NCBI GenBank assembly: GCA_944320595.1 | Contig: CALUIB010000039.1 | Span: forward strand, 42,097 to 106,096 | Reading direction: 5' to 3' | Length of the DNA stretch: 64,000 nt | Origin: an uncultured Muribaculaceae bacterium | GTDB lineage: Bacteria; Bacteroidota; Bacteroidia; Bacteroidales; Muribaculaceae | In this document: positions 27,351 through 37,826 of the stretch, in pieces | Numbering within the stretch: the stretch's first letter is position 1 | Layout of the letters: each line of letters opens with the position of its first letter | Made by a program: the position numbers and the translations under genes | The notes under the pieces: generated by a model | The model's input: only the letters and a program-made list of their open reading frames with translations | What the model was told of the DNA's origin: nothing | The model's database searches: none

Positions 27351-28823
27351 ATGGCAAATAGCAATATAGCAGAATCCCGAAACGACCAATGGCGCAATGA
27401 ATTACGCCGCAGTATGACTGCAAAAGAGCGCACAGGCATACCACGTGTGAAAATGCCAGAATTAAAACCAGAATACCGCATTACGTGCAATGAGGAGGTA
27501 AATATGGGCATTACGGCTGAAATGGCAATGGAGGAGGCCAAGCGGTGCTTGGATTGCCCTAATCCACAATGTGTTACTGGTTGCCCAGTAGGAATAAACA
27601 TCCCAAAGTTTATTAAAAATATTGAACGTGGAAATTTTGCCGAAGCTGCTGCTACGCTTAAAGAAACGAGTGCCCTACCGGCAGTTTGCGGTCGTGTGTG
27701 TCCGCAAGAAAAACAGTGTGAAAGCAAATGTATCCATCATAAGATGAAAAGTGAACCTGTGGCTATCGGATACCTTGAGCGTTTTGCTGCCGACTATGAA
27801 CGCAGCAGTGGTAACTCTGCAAAGCCAGAGGTAGCTCCATCCAACGGCATCAAAGTGGCTGTAGTGGGGAGCGGTCCGGCAGCATTGTCATTTGCTGGCG
27901 ACATGGCCAAATATGGATATGATGTCACGGTTTATGAGGCATTGCATGAAATCGGGGGCGTGTTAAAATATGGCATACCAGAATTTCGCCTCCCCAATTC
28001 GATTGTTGACCATGAAATAGATGGATTGCGGGCAATTGGAGTTAAATTTGAAAAAAACATAATAATAGGGAAAACTCTTACTTACGATGATTTGCATGAA
28101 ATGGGATTTAAAGGCATATTCGTTGCATCGGGAGCAGGTTTGCCACGTTTCATGAATATTCCAGGAGAAAACCTCAATGGTGTGATGTCGAGTAATGAAT
28201 ACTTAACTCGCATAAACTTGATGGGTGCAGGAAAGCCTGATTGGGATACACCGGTGCTGACGGGGAAAAATGTGGCCGTAATCGGAGGAGGAAACACTGC
28301 CATGGATTCGGTGCGCACTGCCCGTCGAATGGGGGCGGAAAGAGCCATGCTTGTATATCGCCGATCGGAAGAAGAAATGCCTGCCCGAATAGAAGAAGTA
28401 AAGCATGCCAAAGAGGAAGGCGTTGAATTTATGACATTGCATAACCCTATTGAATATCGAGGAGATGAAACAGGACGTGTCAATATGATGAGACTACAGA
28501 AAATGCGTCTTGGTGAACCTGATGCTTCGGGACGCCGTTCTCCAGTTCCAATTGAGGGTGCAATTGAAGAAATTCCAGTAGATTTGGTTATTGTGAGCGT
28601 AGGGGTCTCCCCCAACCCGCTTGTTCCGAAATCGATAAGCGGACTCGAAGTCAGCAACCGCAATACTATTGTAGTGGACGCAGAAACTATGCGCTCGTCA
28701 ATTAATGACCTATATGCTGGTGGTGATATTGTGAGAGGTGGTGCCACGGTAATCCTTGCTATGGGTGATGGTCGACGCGCAGCCGAAAACATGCATAAGG
28801 CACTTAGCAATGCCGCTGAATAA
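27351..28823 (+). CDS. nfnB: NfnB/GltD-type NADPH-dependent oxidoreductase subunit
   Basis: A 490-residue protein related to the small subunit of glutamate synthase. The N-terminal region has two cysteine clusters for [4Fe-4S] centres (CLDCPNPQCVTGCP and CGRVCPQEKQCESKC). An FAD Rossmann motif follows (VAVVGSGPAALSFAG, about 164-178), then an NADPH motif (VAVIGGGNTAMDS, about 306-318). No glutamate synthase large subunit is nearby; the adjacent NfnA partner makes the bifurcating transhydrogenase NfnAB the better call. A strong bidirectional terminator follows at 28843-28883. Confidence 0.88.
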   Translation: MANSNIAESRNDQWRNELRRSMTAKERTGIPRVKMPELKPEYRITCNEEVNMGITAEMAMEEAKRCLDCPNPQCVTGCPVGINIPKFIKNIERGNFAEAAATLKETSALPAVCGRVCPQEKQCESKCIHHKMKSEPVAIGYLERFAADYERSSGNSAKPEVAPSNGIKVAVVGSGPAALSFAGDMAKYGYDVTVYEALHEIGGVLKYGIPEFRLPNSIVDHEIDGLRAIGVKFEKNIIIGKTLTYDDLHEMGFKGIFVASGAGLPRFMNIPGENLNGVMSSNEYLTRINLMGAGKPDWDTPVLTGKNVAVIGGGNTAMDSVRTARRMGAERAMLVYRRSEEEMPARIEEVKHAKEEGVEFMTLHNPIEYRGDETGRVNMMRLQKMRLGEPDASGRRSPVPIEGAIEEIPVDLVIVSVGVSPNPLVPKSISGLEVSNRNTIVVDAETMRSSINDLYAGGDIVRGGATVILAMGDGRRAAENMHKALSNAAE

Positions 28824-28842
28824 CCCCATACTTTAATAATAC

Positions 28843-28883
28843 AAAAAATCGGAGGACGCAATTTAACCGTCCTCCGATTTTTT
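28843..28883. terminator. Strong bidirectional terminator
   Basis: A perfect 16-bp stem (28843-28858 with 28868-28883) with six A on one side and six T on the other lies between nfnB (plus) and the GH3 gene (minus). Confidence 0.9.
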
Positions 28884-28897
28884 GTATAACCAATTGC

Positions 28898-31249
28898 CTA
28901 ATCTTTATTTGGTGTATCCCATACTTTGGTTTCCGTACAGGTTATCATGATAGATTGATCTCCACATTTCACACGGAATTCCCCTGCTTCAAGCGTCCAT
29001 CTGTTGTCTATACCTACAAATGCAAGATCACTTGCTTTTATGCTCATAGTTACAGTTTTTGTTTCCCCTGGCTGCAACTCTACTTTTTCAAAATTGCGCA
29101 AACGTGAATTATCGGGCGACACACTTGCTACAATGTCACTCGTGAACAGCAAAACTGGTTCTTTGCCATCAATTTCCCCCGTATTTGTGACATCTACCGA
29201 GAACTCAATCACATCACCAGCTTTAAATTCGTATTTACTTGCTCGCAAGTTTGAATATTCGTATGTAGTATAGCTCAATCCATATCCAAACTGCCATTGC
29301 ACATCGGTTTTCGCATCATAATTATACGCACCAGCCATTGTGGCAACATTCTCACATGGCTTATAGTCATAGGTCGAGAAACCGTTTACTTTGCTTGGAT
29401 ATGTTATGGGCATCTTTGCACTAAAGTTGACATCGCCAGCGAGTAGATTAGCCAAAGCATCTCCGCCATAATTACCTGGAAGGAAAATGTCAACCACTGC
29501 AGATGCCAAAGGCTCAATATCCTCAATAATTCGCGGACGACCTCCATTCAATATCAAAACTATGGGTTTCCCAGTTGACGCAAGTGCTTTTACCAACTGA
29601 CGTTGATTAGCAGATAGAGTCAAATCTTTTACATTTCCCGGAGTTTCACAATAAGAATTTTCCCCTATGCAAGCAACAATCACATCGGCATTGTTGGCAG
29701 CAGCAACAGCACCCTCAATGTCGGTAGCGACATCTTGCTGCCAATTGCTGTTTGTGGCATCAGCAGTAACATATTCTACGCCTTCCACGAGTGTGACGTT
29801 GTTTTTTCTAAATTTATTACATAAAGCTTCATATATGGTATTATATTCCTCTGCAAACTCGTCGGTTTTATGCCCTTGCCAAGTATAAGACCAGCCGCCG
29901 TTAAGAGTGCGCATGGAATTGGCATTGGGGCCTGTAACCAATATTTTTGTTCCTTTGGCAATAGGCAACGTAGCATTATTGTTTTTCAGGAGCACTTGTC
30001 CTTCTTCAGCCACGCGCAAAGCAACATCCGCATGATTTGTGCTGCCAAAATCGGGAAAATCGGCAAAATTGTAAGTAGGCTGCTCAAACAGGTTCAAGCG
30101 ATATTTCAACCGCAATATGCGTCGCACGGCATCATCAATGCGTTCCATTGCAACCGCTCCCTCTTCCACAAGTTCTTTGAGCAATGTGCAAAAATCAGTG
30201 CTATACGGGTCCATCGACATATCAATGCCAGCATTAATGGCTATGCGTATGGCATCTTTCTTCGAGGCGGCTATGTGGTCGCGAGAATATAAGTTAACAA
30301 TGTCAGCCCAGTCGGTGACCACCATTCCATCCCAATTAAGGCCATCTTTTAACCAGCCTGTGATTAATTCCTTGTTGGCGTGCAATGGTATGCCGTCGTT
30401 GACGGCAGAATTTATCATTACCGACAATGCTCCTGCACGAGCCGCAGCAAGAAATGGAGCGAAATATTTCTCGCGCATATCGCGTGTGGTTATCGATGAT
30501 GGAGTGCGGTCGAGGCCGTTTACAGCACCACCATATCCCATATAATGTTTCATGCAGGCTGCCACGTTGTATTTCCCAATATGGTTTGGATTGGAGCCTT
30601 GGAATCCAAGCACCGCTTGAGCTCCCATCTGCCCGTTTACGTAGGGATCTTCGCCATAACTTTCCCACATTCTCGACCATGAAGAACCCCGTGCAATATC
30701 CATTGTCGGAGTATATACCCATGGTATGCTTGCAGCCTTGGTTTCGTATGCGCAAATCTTGGAAACTTCAAAAGGTATATCTTTATTAAACGATGCAGCC
30801 TGGTTTATGGGTTGGGCAAATAAAGTTCCACCATCAACGTATGTAGTTCCATGTATGTGGTCAATTCCATAAATATTAGGAATGCCCAGTTCACTCATCG
30901 ATATGTTTTGAATATCGTCAAGCAGTTGTTCATATACTTGTGGCGTTTGAGCCTGACCGTATGGAACATTCAAGAACGACCCTACTTTGTAAGTGGAAAC
31001 CATTTCATTTAATTTCGACTTGTCAACTATGAATTTCCCGGCTTTGCCACTTGCATCATAGTCGGTTACAGTCTCAATCGTCAACTCACACATTTGCCCT
31101 ATTTTTTCATCCAAAGTCATTTTGCTTAAAGTGCTTTCTACTTTAGTTTCGATTTCAGGATCAACAGGGATGCATGGTTTCACATCTTGCGCCATGCCAC
31201 TAAGGCATATTGCCAGCGCAGATAAGCTGATTAATGTCTTTCGGTTCAT
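28898..31249 (-). CDS. bglX: Glycoside hydrolase family 3 beta-glucosidase-like enzyme
   Basis: A 783-residue secreted enzyme with a signal peptide (about 1-20). It has the GH3 N-terminal TIM barrel, with the K234-H235 pair of the [10 protein letters not shown] loop and nucleophile D313 in VVTDWADIV. The GH3 C-terminal domain follows (about 400-640), then a fibronectin type III-like domain (about 680-770). This is the BglX layout; the family removes terminal beta-glucosyl and related residues from oligosaccharides in the periplasm. The exact sugar cannot be read. It begins 17 bases after the dTDP-sugar aminotransferase gene and shares its strand, so it may be the last gene of that operon. Confidence 0.9.
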   Translation of the reverse strand: MNRKTLISLSALAICLSGMAQDVKPCIPVDPEIETKVESTLSKMTLDEKIGQMCELTIETVTDYDASGKAGKFIVDKSKLNEMVSTYKVGSFLNVPYGQAQTPQVYEQLLDDIQNISMSELGIPNIYGIDHIHGTTYVDGGTLFAQPINQAASFNKDIPFEVSKICAYETKAASIPWVYTPTMDIARGSSWSRMWESYGEDPYVNGQMGAQAVLGFQGSNPNHIGKYNVAACMKHYMGYGGAVNGLDRTPSSITTRDMREKYFAPFLAAARAGALSVMINSAVNDGIPLHANKELITGWLKDGLNWDGMVVTDWADIVNLYSRDHIAASKKDAIRIAINAGIDMSMDPYSTDFCTLLKELVEEGAVAMERIDDAVRRILRLKYRLNLFEQPTYNFADFPDFGSTNHADVALRVAEEGQVLLKNNNATLPIAKGTKILVTGPNANSMRTLNGGWSYTWQGHKTDEFAEEYNTIYEALCNKFRKNNVTLVEGVEYVTADATNSNWQQDVATDIEGAVAAANNADVIVACIGENSYCETPGNVKDLTLSANQRQLVKALASTGKPIVLILNGGRPRIIEDIEPLASAVVDIFLPGNYGGDALANLLAGDVNFSAKMPITYPSKVNGFSTYDYKPCENVATMAGAYNYDAKTDVQWQFGYGLSYTTYEYSNLRASKYEFKAGDVIEFSVDVTNTGEIDGKEPVLLFTSDIVASVSPDNSRLRNFEKVELQPGETKTVTMSIKASDLAFVGIDNRWTLEAGEFRVKCGDQSIMITCTETKVWDTPNKD

Positions 31250-31266
31250 GCTTCATTGATTTTTGA

Positions 31267-32391
31267 TTATGAATATTTATTTATGGTTTCGCATATATAT
31301 AATGCCTCCTGTCCTCCCACATTTGTGGAAATCGGCAGGCTGACCACGCTATTTGCCAAATTAACCGCCTTGGGCAATTGATTATTTTTATATCTTTGAT
31401 AACATGGCTGCAAGTGAGGAGGAGTGGGATAATGCACATCGGTTTCTATGCCGTTGTCGAGCAAATAACTCCTAAAAGCGTCTCGATTTTCCACTTGCAA
31501 CACATATTGATGCCACACTTGCTTGCAGTCATGTAATATTGTCGGCTTAACTACATGGCTTGTAGTTATATTTTTATCATATATCTCTGCTATATTAGCC
31601 CGGCGTGAATTTTCACTATCCACATATTTGAGTTTCACACTTAGTATTGCTGCTTGGATTTCATCCATACGGCAATTGAACCCACAGTATATATTATGAT
31701 AACGGCGATCGGAACCATAATTTGCCAAAGCACGAACGGCATCTGCCAATTGTTTGTCGTTGGTTGTTATCGCGCCTGCATCACCAAGTGCGCCAAGGTT
31801 TTTAGTGGGATAGAAACTGATGCCCGCTGCATGACCCAATCCTCCAGTGATATTTGTTCCGTTAAGTCCTACCGTTGCACAGGTAGCACCAATGGCTTGA
31901 GCATTGTCTTCAATAATTTTCAAGTTATGCCGTTTGGCTAATTCATTCATTTCTAATGACCAACAAGGCGTACCATATAAGTGTACTGGCATTATTGCAC
32001 GTGTGTGCGAAGTTATATGCTGCTCAATAAGAGAAATATCAAGGTTCATAGTTGCCAAATCTGGTTCGACAAATACAGGCGTAAGGTTATTGTCGGAGAC
32101 CGCTAATACTGTTGCGATGTAAGTATTGGATGGCACTATAACCTCGTCTCCAGGAGTTATATATCCCAGCTCAATATATGCACGAAGTATTAAACGCAGT
32201 GCATCAAGGCCGTTGCTTACAGCTATGGCATAGGAGGTTTGGCAATATTGCGCAAGCTCATGTTCGAACATTTTTACGCTCTCACCATTAATGTACCGGC
32301 CTGAACGTATGGCTTTGCTTGCCGCAGCCACTAATTCATCCTCCCATTGAGCATTTGCTGTTTTCAGATCTAAAAAATTAATTGTCTTCAT
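31267..32391 (-). CDS. dTDP-3-amino-3,6-dideoxyhexose transaminase (DegT family)
   Basis: A 374-residue DegT/DnrJ/EryC1/StrS aminotransferase. The PLP lysine is K197 in SFYPTKNLGALGDAG, and EDNAQAIGA (161-169) is the ring-stacking loop. Following two 3,4-ketoisomerase-like genes it most likely converts a dTDP-3-keto-6-deoxyhexose to the 3-amino sugar (FdtB/QdtB role), giving dTDP-Fuc3N or dTDP-Qui3N. No acetyltransferase (FdtC/QdtC) is adjacent. Which epimer is made depends on the isomerases. It overlaps the preceding gene by 14 bases. Confidence 0.85.
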   Translation of the reverse strand: MKTINFLDLKTANAQWEDELVAAASKAIRSGRYINGESVKMFEHELAQYCQTSYAIAVSNGLDALRLILRAYIELGYITPGDEVIVPSNTYIATVLAVSDNNLTPVFVEPDLATMNLDISLIEQHITSHTRAIMPVHLYGTPCWSLEMNELAKRHNLKIIEDNAQAIGATCATVGLNGTNITGGLGHAAGISFYPTKNLGALGDAGAITTNDKQLADAVRALANYGSDRRYHNIYCGFNCRMDEIQAAILSVKLKYVDSENSRRANIAEIYDKNITTSHVVKPTILHDCKQVWHQYVLQVENRDAFRSYLLDNGIETDVHYPTPPHLQPCYQRYKNNQLPKAVNLANSVVSLPISTNVGGQEALYICETINKYS

Positions 32392-32827
32392 ATATTTTGC
32401 CCAAAGTCAATTTTTTAAATTCATCGTAAGACCTAACGTAATCACTTTCGTCATATTCCTCGGAAGCTATAACTAGACATACTGCACCTGAGGAAAAATT
32501 ATTTAACACACGCCATATTCCAGACTTTACAAGTACCCCTGTATTTGAGCGGTTGAGACTTATGATACGTTGATTAACGCCGTCATCAAGCATTATATCA
32601 AAACTGCCACACACGGCTATGATAAATTCCTCACAATCGTAATGGGAATGTCCACCACGTTCTTCACCTCCTGGAATATCATATAAATAATATATGCGAC
32701 GTAGTTCAAATGGTAATTCGTTAAAATTTTCCACTACGCTTAAATTGCCATTCTCGTGGTGATGCTTATGCAGAGTAACAAGAGGACAATCCTTGACGCG
32801 TGACTTTTGGTGTGATTCAGATGCCAT
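32378..32827 (-). CDS. dTDP-sugar 3,4-ketoisomerase, second copy (FdtA/QdtA-like)
   Basis: A 149-residue single cupin from the ATG at 32827 ([10 protein letters not shown]). It retains both histidines of the family motif: H60 and H62 in RGGHSHYDCEEF. The middle and end (NRSNTGVLVKSGIWRVLNNFSSG, EEYDESDYV) match FdtA/QdtA/WxcM-type isomerases, which move the keto group of dTDP-4-keto-6-deoxyglucose from C4 to C3. The ATG at 32881 would lie deep in the upstream gene, so it was rejected. The preferred start overlaps the first copy by 11 bases, which indicates coupling and perhaps a heteromer. Confidence 0.82.
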   Translation of the reverse strand: MASESHQKSRVKDCPLVTLHKHHHENGNLSVVENFNELPFELRRIYYLYDIPGGEERGGHSHYDCEEFIIAVCGSFDIMLDDGVNQRIISLNRSNTGVLVKSGIWRVLNNFSSGAVCLVIASEEYDESDYVRSYDEFKKLTLGKIYEDN

Positions 32828-33236
32828 ATTGTTTCCTGAATGATTTGAATTGTGCAAAATCTTCGATATAGTCATTTTCACAATATGGGTTTGAAGACAA
32901 GACTAAAGCTATAGAGTTGGTTGAAAAGTTATTGAGTTCCCTCCATGTTAAATGCGGCACATAAAGTCCGTAATAAGAGCGAGCCAGATGTATTTGACTT
33001 TTGGTACTGCCATCGCTATACACGACATCGAAACTGCCCGACAAGGCAACAATAAATTCATCTTGGGTTTTGAACGCATGGCCTGAACGCACTTTCCCTG
33101 CAGGAACGTCATATATCCAGTAAGCACGAGCTATTTTGAATGGAACATTCTTGAAACTTTCTATTACCGATAGGTTGCCACGCGGGTCACATATCTTTGG
33201 TAGTTCTATCAATTTAGGCTCACTTAATTTCTCCAT
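32817..33236 (-). CDS. dTDP-sugar 3,4-ketoisomerase-like cupin, first copy with altered site
   Basis: A 139-residue cupin closely related to FdtA/Qdt[25 protein letters not shown], then the C-terminal [14 protein letters not shown] and [12 protein letters not shown]. In the place of the usual GHAHK it has G52-H53-A54-F55-K56, so the second catalytic-site His is Phe. The protein may be inactive, have changed product specificity, or act as a partner for the next copy. It overlaps rmlA by 17 bases upstream. Confidence 0.82.
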   Translation of the reverse strand: MEKLSEPKLIELPKICDPRGNLSVIESFKNVPFKIARAYWIYDVPAGKVRSGHAFKTQDEFIVALSGSFDVVYSDGSTKSQIHLARSYYGLYVPHLTWRELNNFSTNSIALVLSSNPYCENDYIEDFAQFKSFRKQYGI

Positions 33237-34104
33237 TGGCCAATTTTATTAAATAATCGCCGTATGAATTCTTTTTCATTGGTTCGGATATTTCCAACAA
33301 ATGAGCCGCGTCAATCCATCCTTTCCTGAATGCTACTTCTTCGAGCGATGCAACCATATAACCTTGACGGTTTTGTATTGTTTGAATAAAATTAGCCGCT
33401 TCAAGCATCGAATCTACCGTACCAGTATCAAGCCATGAAAAACCACGTCCGAGAGTTTGTACTGAAACGCGTTTTTGCCGTAGGTAGTTTTCATTGACCG
33501 ATGTTATTTCAAGCTCTCCACGAGCCGAGGGCTTTACGTTTTTGGCTATTTCAATCACGTCGTTGGGATAGAAATACAATCCTGTAACAGCGTAATTAGA
33601 TTTTGGATAAGCTGGCTTTTCTTCAATCGACGTAGCATTTCCATCGTTGTCAAATGCTACCACACCGTATCGGTTTGGATCTTTCACAGCGTATGCAAAT
33701 AATGTTGCCCTGCGTTCTTCTTCCGTTCGCTTTCGTGCATCTTCGAGCATACGTGTAAAACTTTGCCCGTAAAAAATGTTGTCTCCAAGCACTAAGCACA
33801 CATCGTCGCTGCCAATGAATGTGTCCCCTATTATAAATGCTTGCGCCAATCCGTCGGGAGAAGGTTGTTCGGCATATTCAAAATTCACCCCGATTGAGTC
33901 TCCGGTTCCCAATAGCCGTTTGAATGCAGGTAAATCATCGGGGGTTGAAATTATGAGTATATCCCGAATCCCACTCAGCATTAATACCGATATTGGATAA
34001 TATATCATTGGCTTGTCATACAATGGTATGAGTTGCTTTGATATTCCTTTTGTTGTTGGATATAAGCGTGTACCGGCTCCGCCGGCAAGTACAATACCTT
34101 TCAT
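33220..34104 (-). CDS. rmlA: Glucose-1-phosphate thymidylyltransferase
   Basis: A 294-residue nucleotidyltransferase with the signature [28 protein letters not shown] split over residues 6-33. It activates glucose 1-phosphate with dTTP to dTDP-glucose. The length and the EEKP/LDTGT segments match RmlA. It lies 17 bases after rmlB and overlaps the next gene by 17 bases. It supplies the operon's dTDP-sugar route; rmlC and rmlD for rhamnose are absent from this window. Confidence 0.95.
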   Translation of the reverse strand: MKGIVLAGGAGTRLYPTTKGISKQLIPLYDKPMIYYPISVLMLSGIRDILIISTPDDLPAFKRLLGTGDSIGVNFEYAEQPSPDGLAQAFIIGDTFIGSDDVCLVLGDNIFYGQSFTRMLEDARKRTEEERRATLFAYAVKDPNRYGVVAFDNDGNATSIEEKPAYPKSNYAVTGLYFYPNDVIEIAKNVKPSARGELEITSVNENYLRQKRVSVQTLGRGFSWLDTGTVDSMLEAANFIQTIQNRQGYMVASLEEVAFRKGWIDAAHLLEISEPMKKNSYGDYLIKLANGEIK

Positions 34105-34121
34105 ACAGTTATGATTAAATA

Positions 34122-35324
34122 TTAACGATTGCCATACATGGATTCATAATATTTCTGATAGTCACCACTTGTGACATTTTCCACCCATTCTTGGTTATCT
34201 AAGTACCATCTGATTGTTTTGATTATACCTTCCTTAAATGGCGTTTCTGGATACCACCCAAGTTCTTTGGCAATTTTTGTAGGGTCGATAGCATAGCGCA
34301 TATCATGGCCGGGGCGGTCTTTTACATATTCAATCAAGTCGTCGTTGATGTCATCAATACTGCATTTTAACAAGTTGCGGTATTGAGGTTCATTGAGCAT
34401 TATTTCATAGATAGTGCTGATGATTAATTTGACTATGTTAATGTTACATTCTTCATTGAAACCACCTATGTTGTACACTTCACCAATTCTCCCATTCTCA
34501 AGAACTTCGTCAATGGCTTTACAATGGTCACTTACATATAACCAATCTCTTACGTTCATGCCATTGCCATATACAGGCAATCGTTTCCCTTCAAGAACAT
34601 TTTTTATCATGAGCGGAATTAACTTCTCGGGAAATTGGTATGGCCCGTAATTATTACTGCACCGGGTTATGTTGACAGGCAATCCGTATGTTTCATGATA
34701 CGCCATTACAAGCATATCGGCACCAGCTTTTGAAGAAGAATATGGCGACCGCGGCGACAAAGGCGTTTCTTCAGTGAAAAAGAGTTTTCCGAAAGTTTTG
34801 AGGTCGGTTCTGTTTGCCACAACATTCTTCAAGCTTTCTGCCAAGTGAAGTGGTTGTGCACATTCATATTCAAGTGCTAGCGATCCGTAAACCTCATCAG
34901 TTGAAATTTGCAAAAACTTCTTTCCGGCTTTGTACATTGGCTTTCCTGAATCGTCGTTATGTACAAACCATGCTTTACGGGCAGTCTCAAGCATATTCTG
35001 CGTTCCAAGTATATTAGTTTCCAAAAACAAACGAGGATTGGTTATACTGCGGTCCACATGGCTTTCTGCTGCAAAATTCACCACATAATCGATATCGTAT
35101 TTCGCAAATATGTCGGCAACTATTTTCTCATCGCCTATATCCCCTTTGACAAATTCAACATGAGGCAACTGCAATTCATTCTCGATGTTTTTTAGATTTC
35201 CGGCATAAGTAAGCATATCCAAGACAATGATATGCAAATTGTCAATTCCATGCTTACCTATTATGTATTGGACAAAATTCGAGCCTATGAATCCGGCTCC
35301 TCCAGTCACTAAATATGTTTTCAT
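34122..35324 (-). CDS. rmlB: dTDP-glucose 4,6-dehydratase
   Basis: A 400-residue extended short-chain dehydrogenase (start at 35324, [14 protein letters not shown]). It has the NAD motif GGAGFIG (8-14), DEVYGSL and the YxxxK pair in [11 protein letters not shown]. It converts dTDP-glucose to dTDP-4-keto-6-deoxyglucose. The longer frame from 35414 adds 30 residues of no family similarity and was rejected. The protein is longer than typical RmlB (about 350-360), with the extra residues in an insertion around 130-160. First gene of the dTDP-amino-sugar operon, divergent from tsaD. Confidence 0.94.
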   Translation of the reverse strand: MKTYLVTGGAGFIGSNFVQYIIGKHGIDNLHIIVLDMLTYAGNLKNIENELQLPHVEFVKGDIGDEKIVADIFAKYDIDYVVNFAAESHVDRSITNPRLFLETNILGTQNMLETARKAWFVHNDDSGKPMYKAGKKFLQISTDEVYGSLALEYECAQPLHLAESLKNVVANRTDLKTFGKLFFTEETPLSPRSPYSSSKAGADMLVMAYHETYGLPVNITRCSNNYGPYQFPEKLIPLMIKNVLEGKRLPVYGNGMNVRDWLYVSDHCKAIDEVLENGRIGEVYNIGGFNEECNINIVKLIISTIYEIMLNEPQYRNLLKCSIDDINDDLIEYVKDRPGHDMRYAIDPTKIAKELGWYPETPFKEGIIKTIRWYLDNQEWVENVTSGDYQKYYESMYGNR

Positions 35325-35430
35325 TGTATTTATTTTGCCAATTATTAAATTATGGCGCAAGTTACAAAAAATCCATGAAATAACCCCATAAATATGTTGC
35401 AACAATAATTTCACTGAGGAAAAAAGTAGT

Positions 35431-35462
35431 TTTGCTTATTACACCGTTTGTACTTAATTTTG
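35431..35462 (+). promoter_or_regulatory. Promoter of tsaD-cinA
   Basis: TTTG (35431-35434), a 20-base spacer and TAATTTTG (35455-35462) match the Bacteroidota consensus. The tsaD ATG is 25 bases further on. Confidence 0.7.
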
Positions 35463-35487
35463 TGGTGGAATATATTGAATAATAGAA

Positions 35488-36504
35488 ATGAGTATAACGA
35501 TATTAGGTATAGAGTCGTCTTGCGACGACACATCTGCTGCTGTTATCCGAGATTGCATACTTGTGAGCAATGTCATAGCAAGCCAGAAAGTCCACGAGTC
35601 ATACGGCGGTGTAGTGCCTGAATTGGCCTCGCGTGCGCATCAGCAAAACATAGTTCCTGTCGTTTCCGAAGCGATTCGTCAGGCTAGTATTGACAAAAAA
35701 GACATAAATGCAATAGCGTTTACCCGTGGCCCGGGATTACTGGGTTCCTTGCTGGTTGGAACATCTTTTGCCAAAGGCTTGTCCATAGCGCTTGGAATTC
35801 CCATTGTAGATGTAAACCACTTGCACGGCCATGTGTTATCACATTTTATAAAAGAAGATGATAATACCGAAGTACCATCATTCCCTTTCCTGTGTCTTTT
35901 GGTGTCGGGAGGAAATTCTCAGATAATAAAAGTGTCATCGCCTTATAAAATGGAGGTGATAGGGCAAACTATTGATGATGCGGCAGGGGAAGCATTCGAT
36001 AAGTGCGCCAAGGTGATGGGATTGCCATACCCAGGAGGACCGTATATCGACCGTTTGGCGGCCGAAGGCGATGCTTGCAGGTTTAAGTTTAGCAAACCTC
36101 ATATACCCAAACTTGATTATAGTTTTAGCGGGCTTAAAACTTCGTTTCTATATACTTTAAGAGATGAAATTAAGAAAAATCCCGATTTCATAGAACAGAA
36201 TAAAAAAGATCTTGCAGCATCGTTGCAAAAAACCATCATCGACATCTTGATGGATAAATTTGCCATTGCTGTTAAAGAAACAGGAATAAAGACTATAGCA
36301 ATTGGTGGAGGTGTTTCTGCAAACTCCGGGTTTAGAAACAGAGTACAAGAATTTGCAGAAAAACAAGGGTTAAAAGCATTTATACCAAAGCGTTCTTTTA
36401 CTACCGACAATGCTGCCATGGTGGCTGTTGCCGGTTATTTCAAATATCTTAAAAAAGAGTTTTGTAGTTTGGACTTGCCTCCATACGCAAGAGTTTCGTT
36501 GTAA
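35488..36504 (+). CDS. tsaD: tRNA N6-threonylcarbamoyladenosine transferase
   Basis: A 338-residue ASKHA-fold protein (formerly Gcp). It transfers the threonylcarbamoyl group to A37 of ANN-decoding tRNAs, together with TsaB and TsaE. Visible motifs are GIESSCDDTSAAV (7-19), GGVVPELASRAHQQNI with the metal His, HLHGHVLSHF (metal/AMP site), LLVSGGNSQI, and GGGVSANSGFR near the C-terminus. Length is typical. It starts its own transcript and is followed 14 bases later by cinA. Confidence 0.96.
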   Translation: MSITILGIESSCDDTSAAVIRDCILVSNVIASQKVHESYGGVVPELASRAHQQNIVPVVSEAIRQASIDKKDINAIAFTRGPGLLGSLLVGTSFAKGLSIALGIPIVDVNHLHGHVLSHFIKEDDNTEVPSFPFLCLLVSGGNSQIIKVSSPYKMEVIGQTIDDAAGEAFDKCAKVMGLPYPGGPYIDRLAAEGDACRFKFSKPHIPKLDYSFSGLKTSFLYTLRDEIKKNPDFIEQNKKDLAASLQKTIIDILMDKFAIAVKETGIKTIAIGGGVSANSGFRNRVQEFAEKQGLKAFIPKRSFTTDNAAMVAVAGYFKYLKKEFCSLDLPPYARVSL

Positions 36505-36518
36505 TTATTATATTAATT

Positions 36519-37763
36519 ATGGATATTTCAATTATAGTAATTGGTGATGAATTGCTCATTGGGCAAGTAATCGACACTAATTCAGGTTGGATAGCGCGCC
36601 ACATAAACCCTATTGGGTGGAATGTAAAAAGCATAAAGGTTATAGGTGACAATGAAGCAGAAATAATCAAAGCCATTGATGAGGGCTTTGCTCAGACCGA
36701 TTTAGTATTGACGACTGGTGGTTTAGGCCCCACAAAGGATGACATAACTAAGGAGGCAATGCGTAAGTATTTTGGCGGCGAGATGATTTTTAACTCCGAT
36801 GTAGAAAAAAATGTGCTTGAAGTAGTAAAGAAACGTCATCTTAAAATCAATGACTTAACTGCGGCACAGGCATACGTGCCATCATCATGCCAGGTGATAC
36901 AAAACCGCGTAGGCACAGCTCCGATAATGTGGTTTGAGCGCAACAATAAAGTTCTTGTCGCTATGCCTGGTGTCCCATTTGAAACCGAACAAATGATGGC
37001 ACAGGAAGTGCTGCCTCGATTGTTGAAACATTTTTGTTCCGATGAATATATCGAACACCGCACGTTTATAGTGATTGATTATTCCGAATCGGCTCTTGCT
37101 ATAAAATTGGAACAATTTGAAAATGACATTCCCGATTATATACATTTGGCTTATTTGCCTCGTCCTGGAATAATCAGATTACGCTTGACTGGCCGCTCTA
37201 CCGACCAAAAGAAACTATTAGCTGACATGGATTTCCTGTCAAACCGTCTTGATGAAATTCTGAATAAATCTATTATTTCATTTGAAGACAAACCTGTTGC
37301 TGCTATATTGGGTGATATATTACGGACAAAAAAATTAACGATTTCCACTGCAGAAAGTTGCACAGGTGGAAATATAGCACATGAAATAACGTCAATTGCA
37401 GGCAGCTCTGATTATTTTATGGGTTCGGTTGTTTCTTACAGCAACGATGTTAAGCAATCAGTGCTTGGAGTAACTTCTTTGGCACTTGAGAGCGACGGAG
37501 CAGTAAGCCGTATCGTTGTAGAGCAAATGTGTAATGGCGTGACCAGTTTGTTAGGCACGCAATGTGGCATTTCCACTTCGGGCATAGCTGGTCCTGGTGG
37601 TGGAAGTGTCGAAAAACCAGTTGGGACCGTGTGGATTTGCGCTAAGTGCGGTGATAATATTGTTTCGGAACGATACCATTTTCCTGGTACACGCGACAGG
37701 GTTATAGACCGTGCTACGATGACAGGGATGCTAATGCTTGTTAAATTGTTAAGAGCATCTTAG
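36519..37763 (+). CDS. cinA: CinA-like protein with nicotinamide-nucleotide amidase domain
   Basis: A 414-residue two-domain protein. The N-terminal MoeA/COG1058-like domain (about 1-170) has GDELLIGQVIDTNSGWIA and LTTGGLGPTKDD; in family members it acts as an ADP-ribose pyrophosphatase. The C-terminal CinA domain (about 255-410) has STAESCTGGNIAH, SYSNDVKQSVLGV and GIAGPGGGSVEKPVGTVW, the nicotinamide mononucleotide deamidase active site. It likely cleans up pyridine nucleotide by-products. Competence is not implied. A terminator follows at 37770-37805. Confidence 0.93.
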   Translation: MDISIIVIGDELLIGQVIDTNSGWIARHINPIGWNVKSIKVIGDNEAEIIKAIDEGFAQTDLVLTTGGLGPTKDDITKEAMRKYFGGEMIFNSDVEKNVLEVVKKRHLKINDLTAAQAYVPSSCQVIQNRVGTAPIMWFERNNKVLVAMPGVPFETEQMMAQEVLPRLLKHFCSDEYIEHRTFIVIDYSESALAIKLEQFENDIPDYIHLAYLPRPGIIRLRLTGRSTDQKKLLADMDFLSNRLDEILNKSIISFEDKPVAAILGDILRTKKLTISTAESCTGGNIAHEITSIAGSSDYFMGSVVSYSNDVKQSVLGVTSLALESDGAVSRIVVEQMCNGVTSLLGTQCGISTSGIAGPGGGSVEKPVGTVWICAKCGDNIVSERYHFPGTRDRVIDRATMTGMLMLVKLLRAS

Positions 37764-37769
37764 TAAAAA

Positions 37770-37805
37770 GCGAGCAAGGGTTGTTTCCCTGCTCGCCTTT
37801 TTTTA
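37770..37805. terminator. Terminator between cinA and the gal genes
   Basis: The stem GCGAGCA(A)GGG / CCCTGCTCGC (37770-37780 with 37787-37796), with one bulged base, is followed by CTTTTTTTT on the plus strand. On the minus strand the same stem precedes a weaker T run. Confidence 0.8.
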
Positions 37806-37826
37806 TTTGGCTATTATTGTGTGTGT

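Noticed and set aside
28082..28861. 259-codon open frame on the minus strand
   Set aside because: It is antisense to nfnB, has low-complexity Ser/Pro/Arg content and no domain; nfnB has full family motifs.
35325..35414. N-terminal extension of rmlB
   Set aside because: The Rossmann motif begins directly after the ATG at 35324; the extension is promoter-region DNA.
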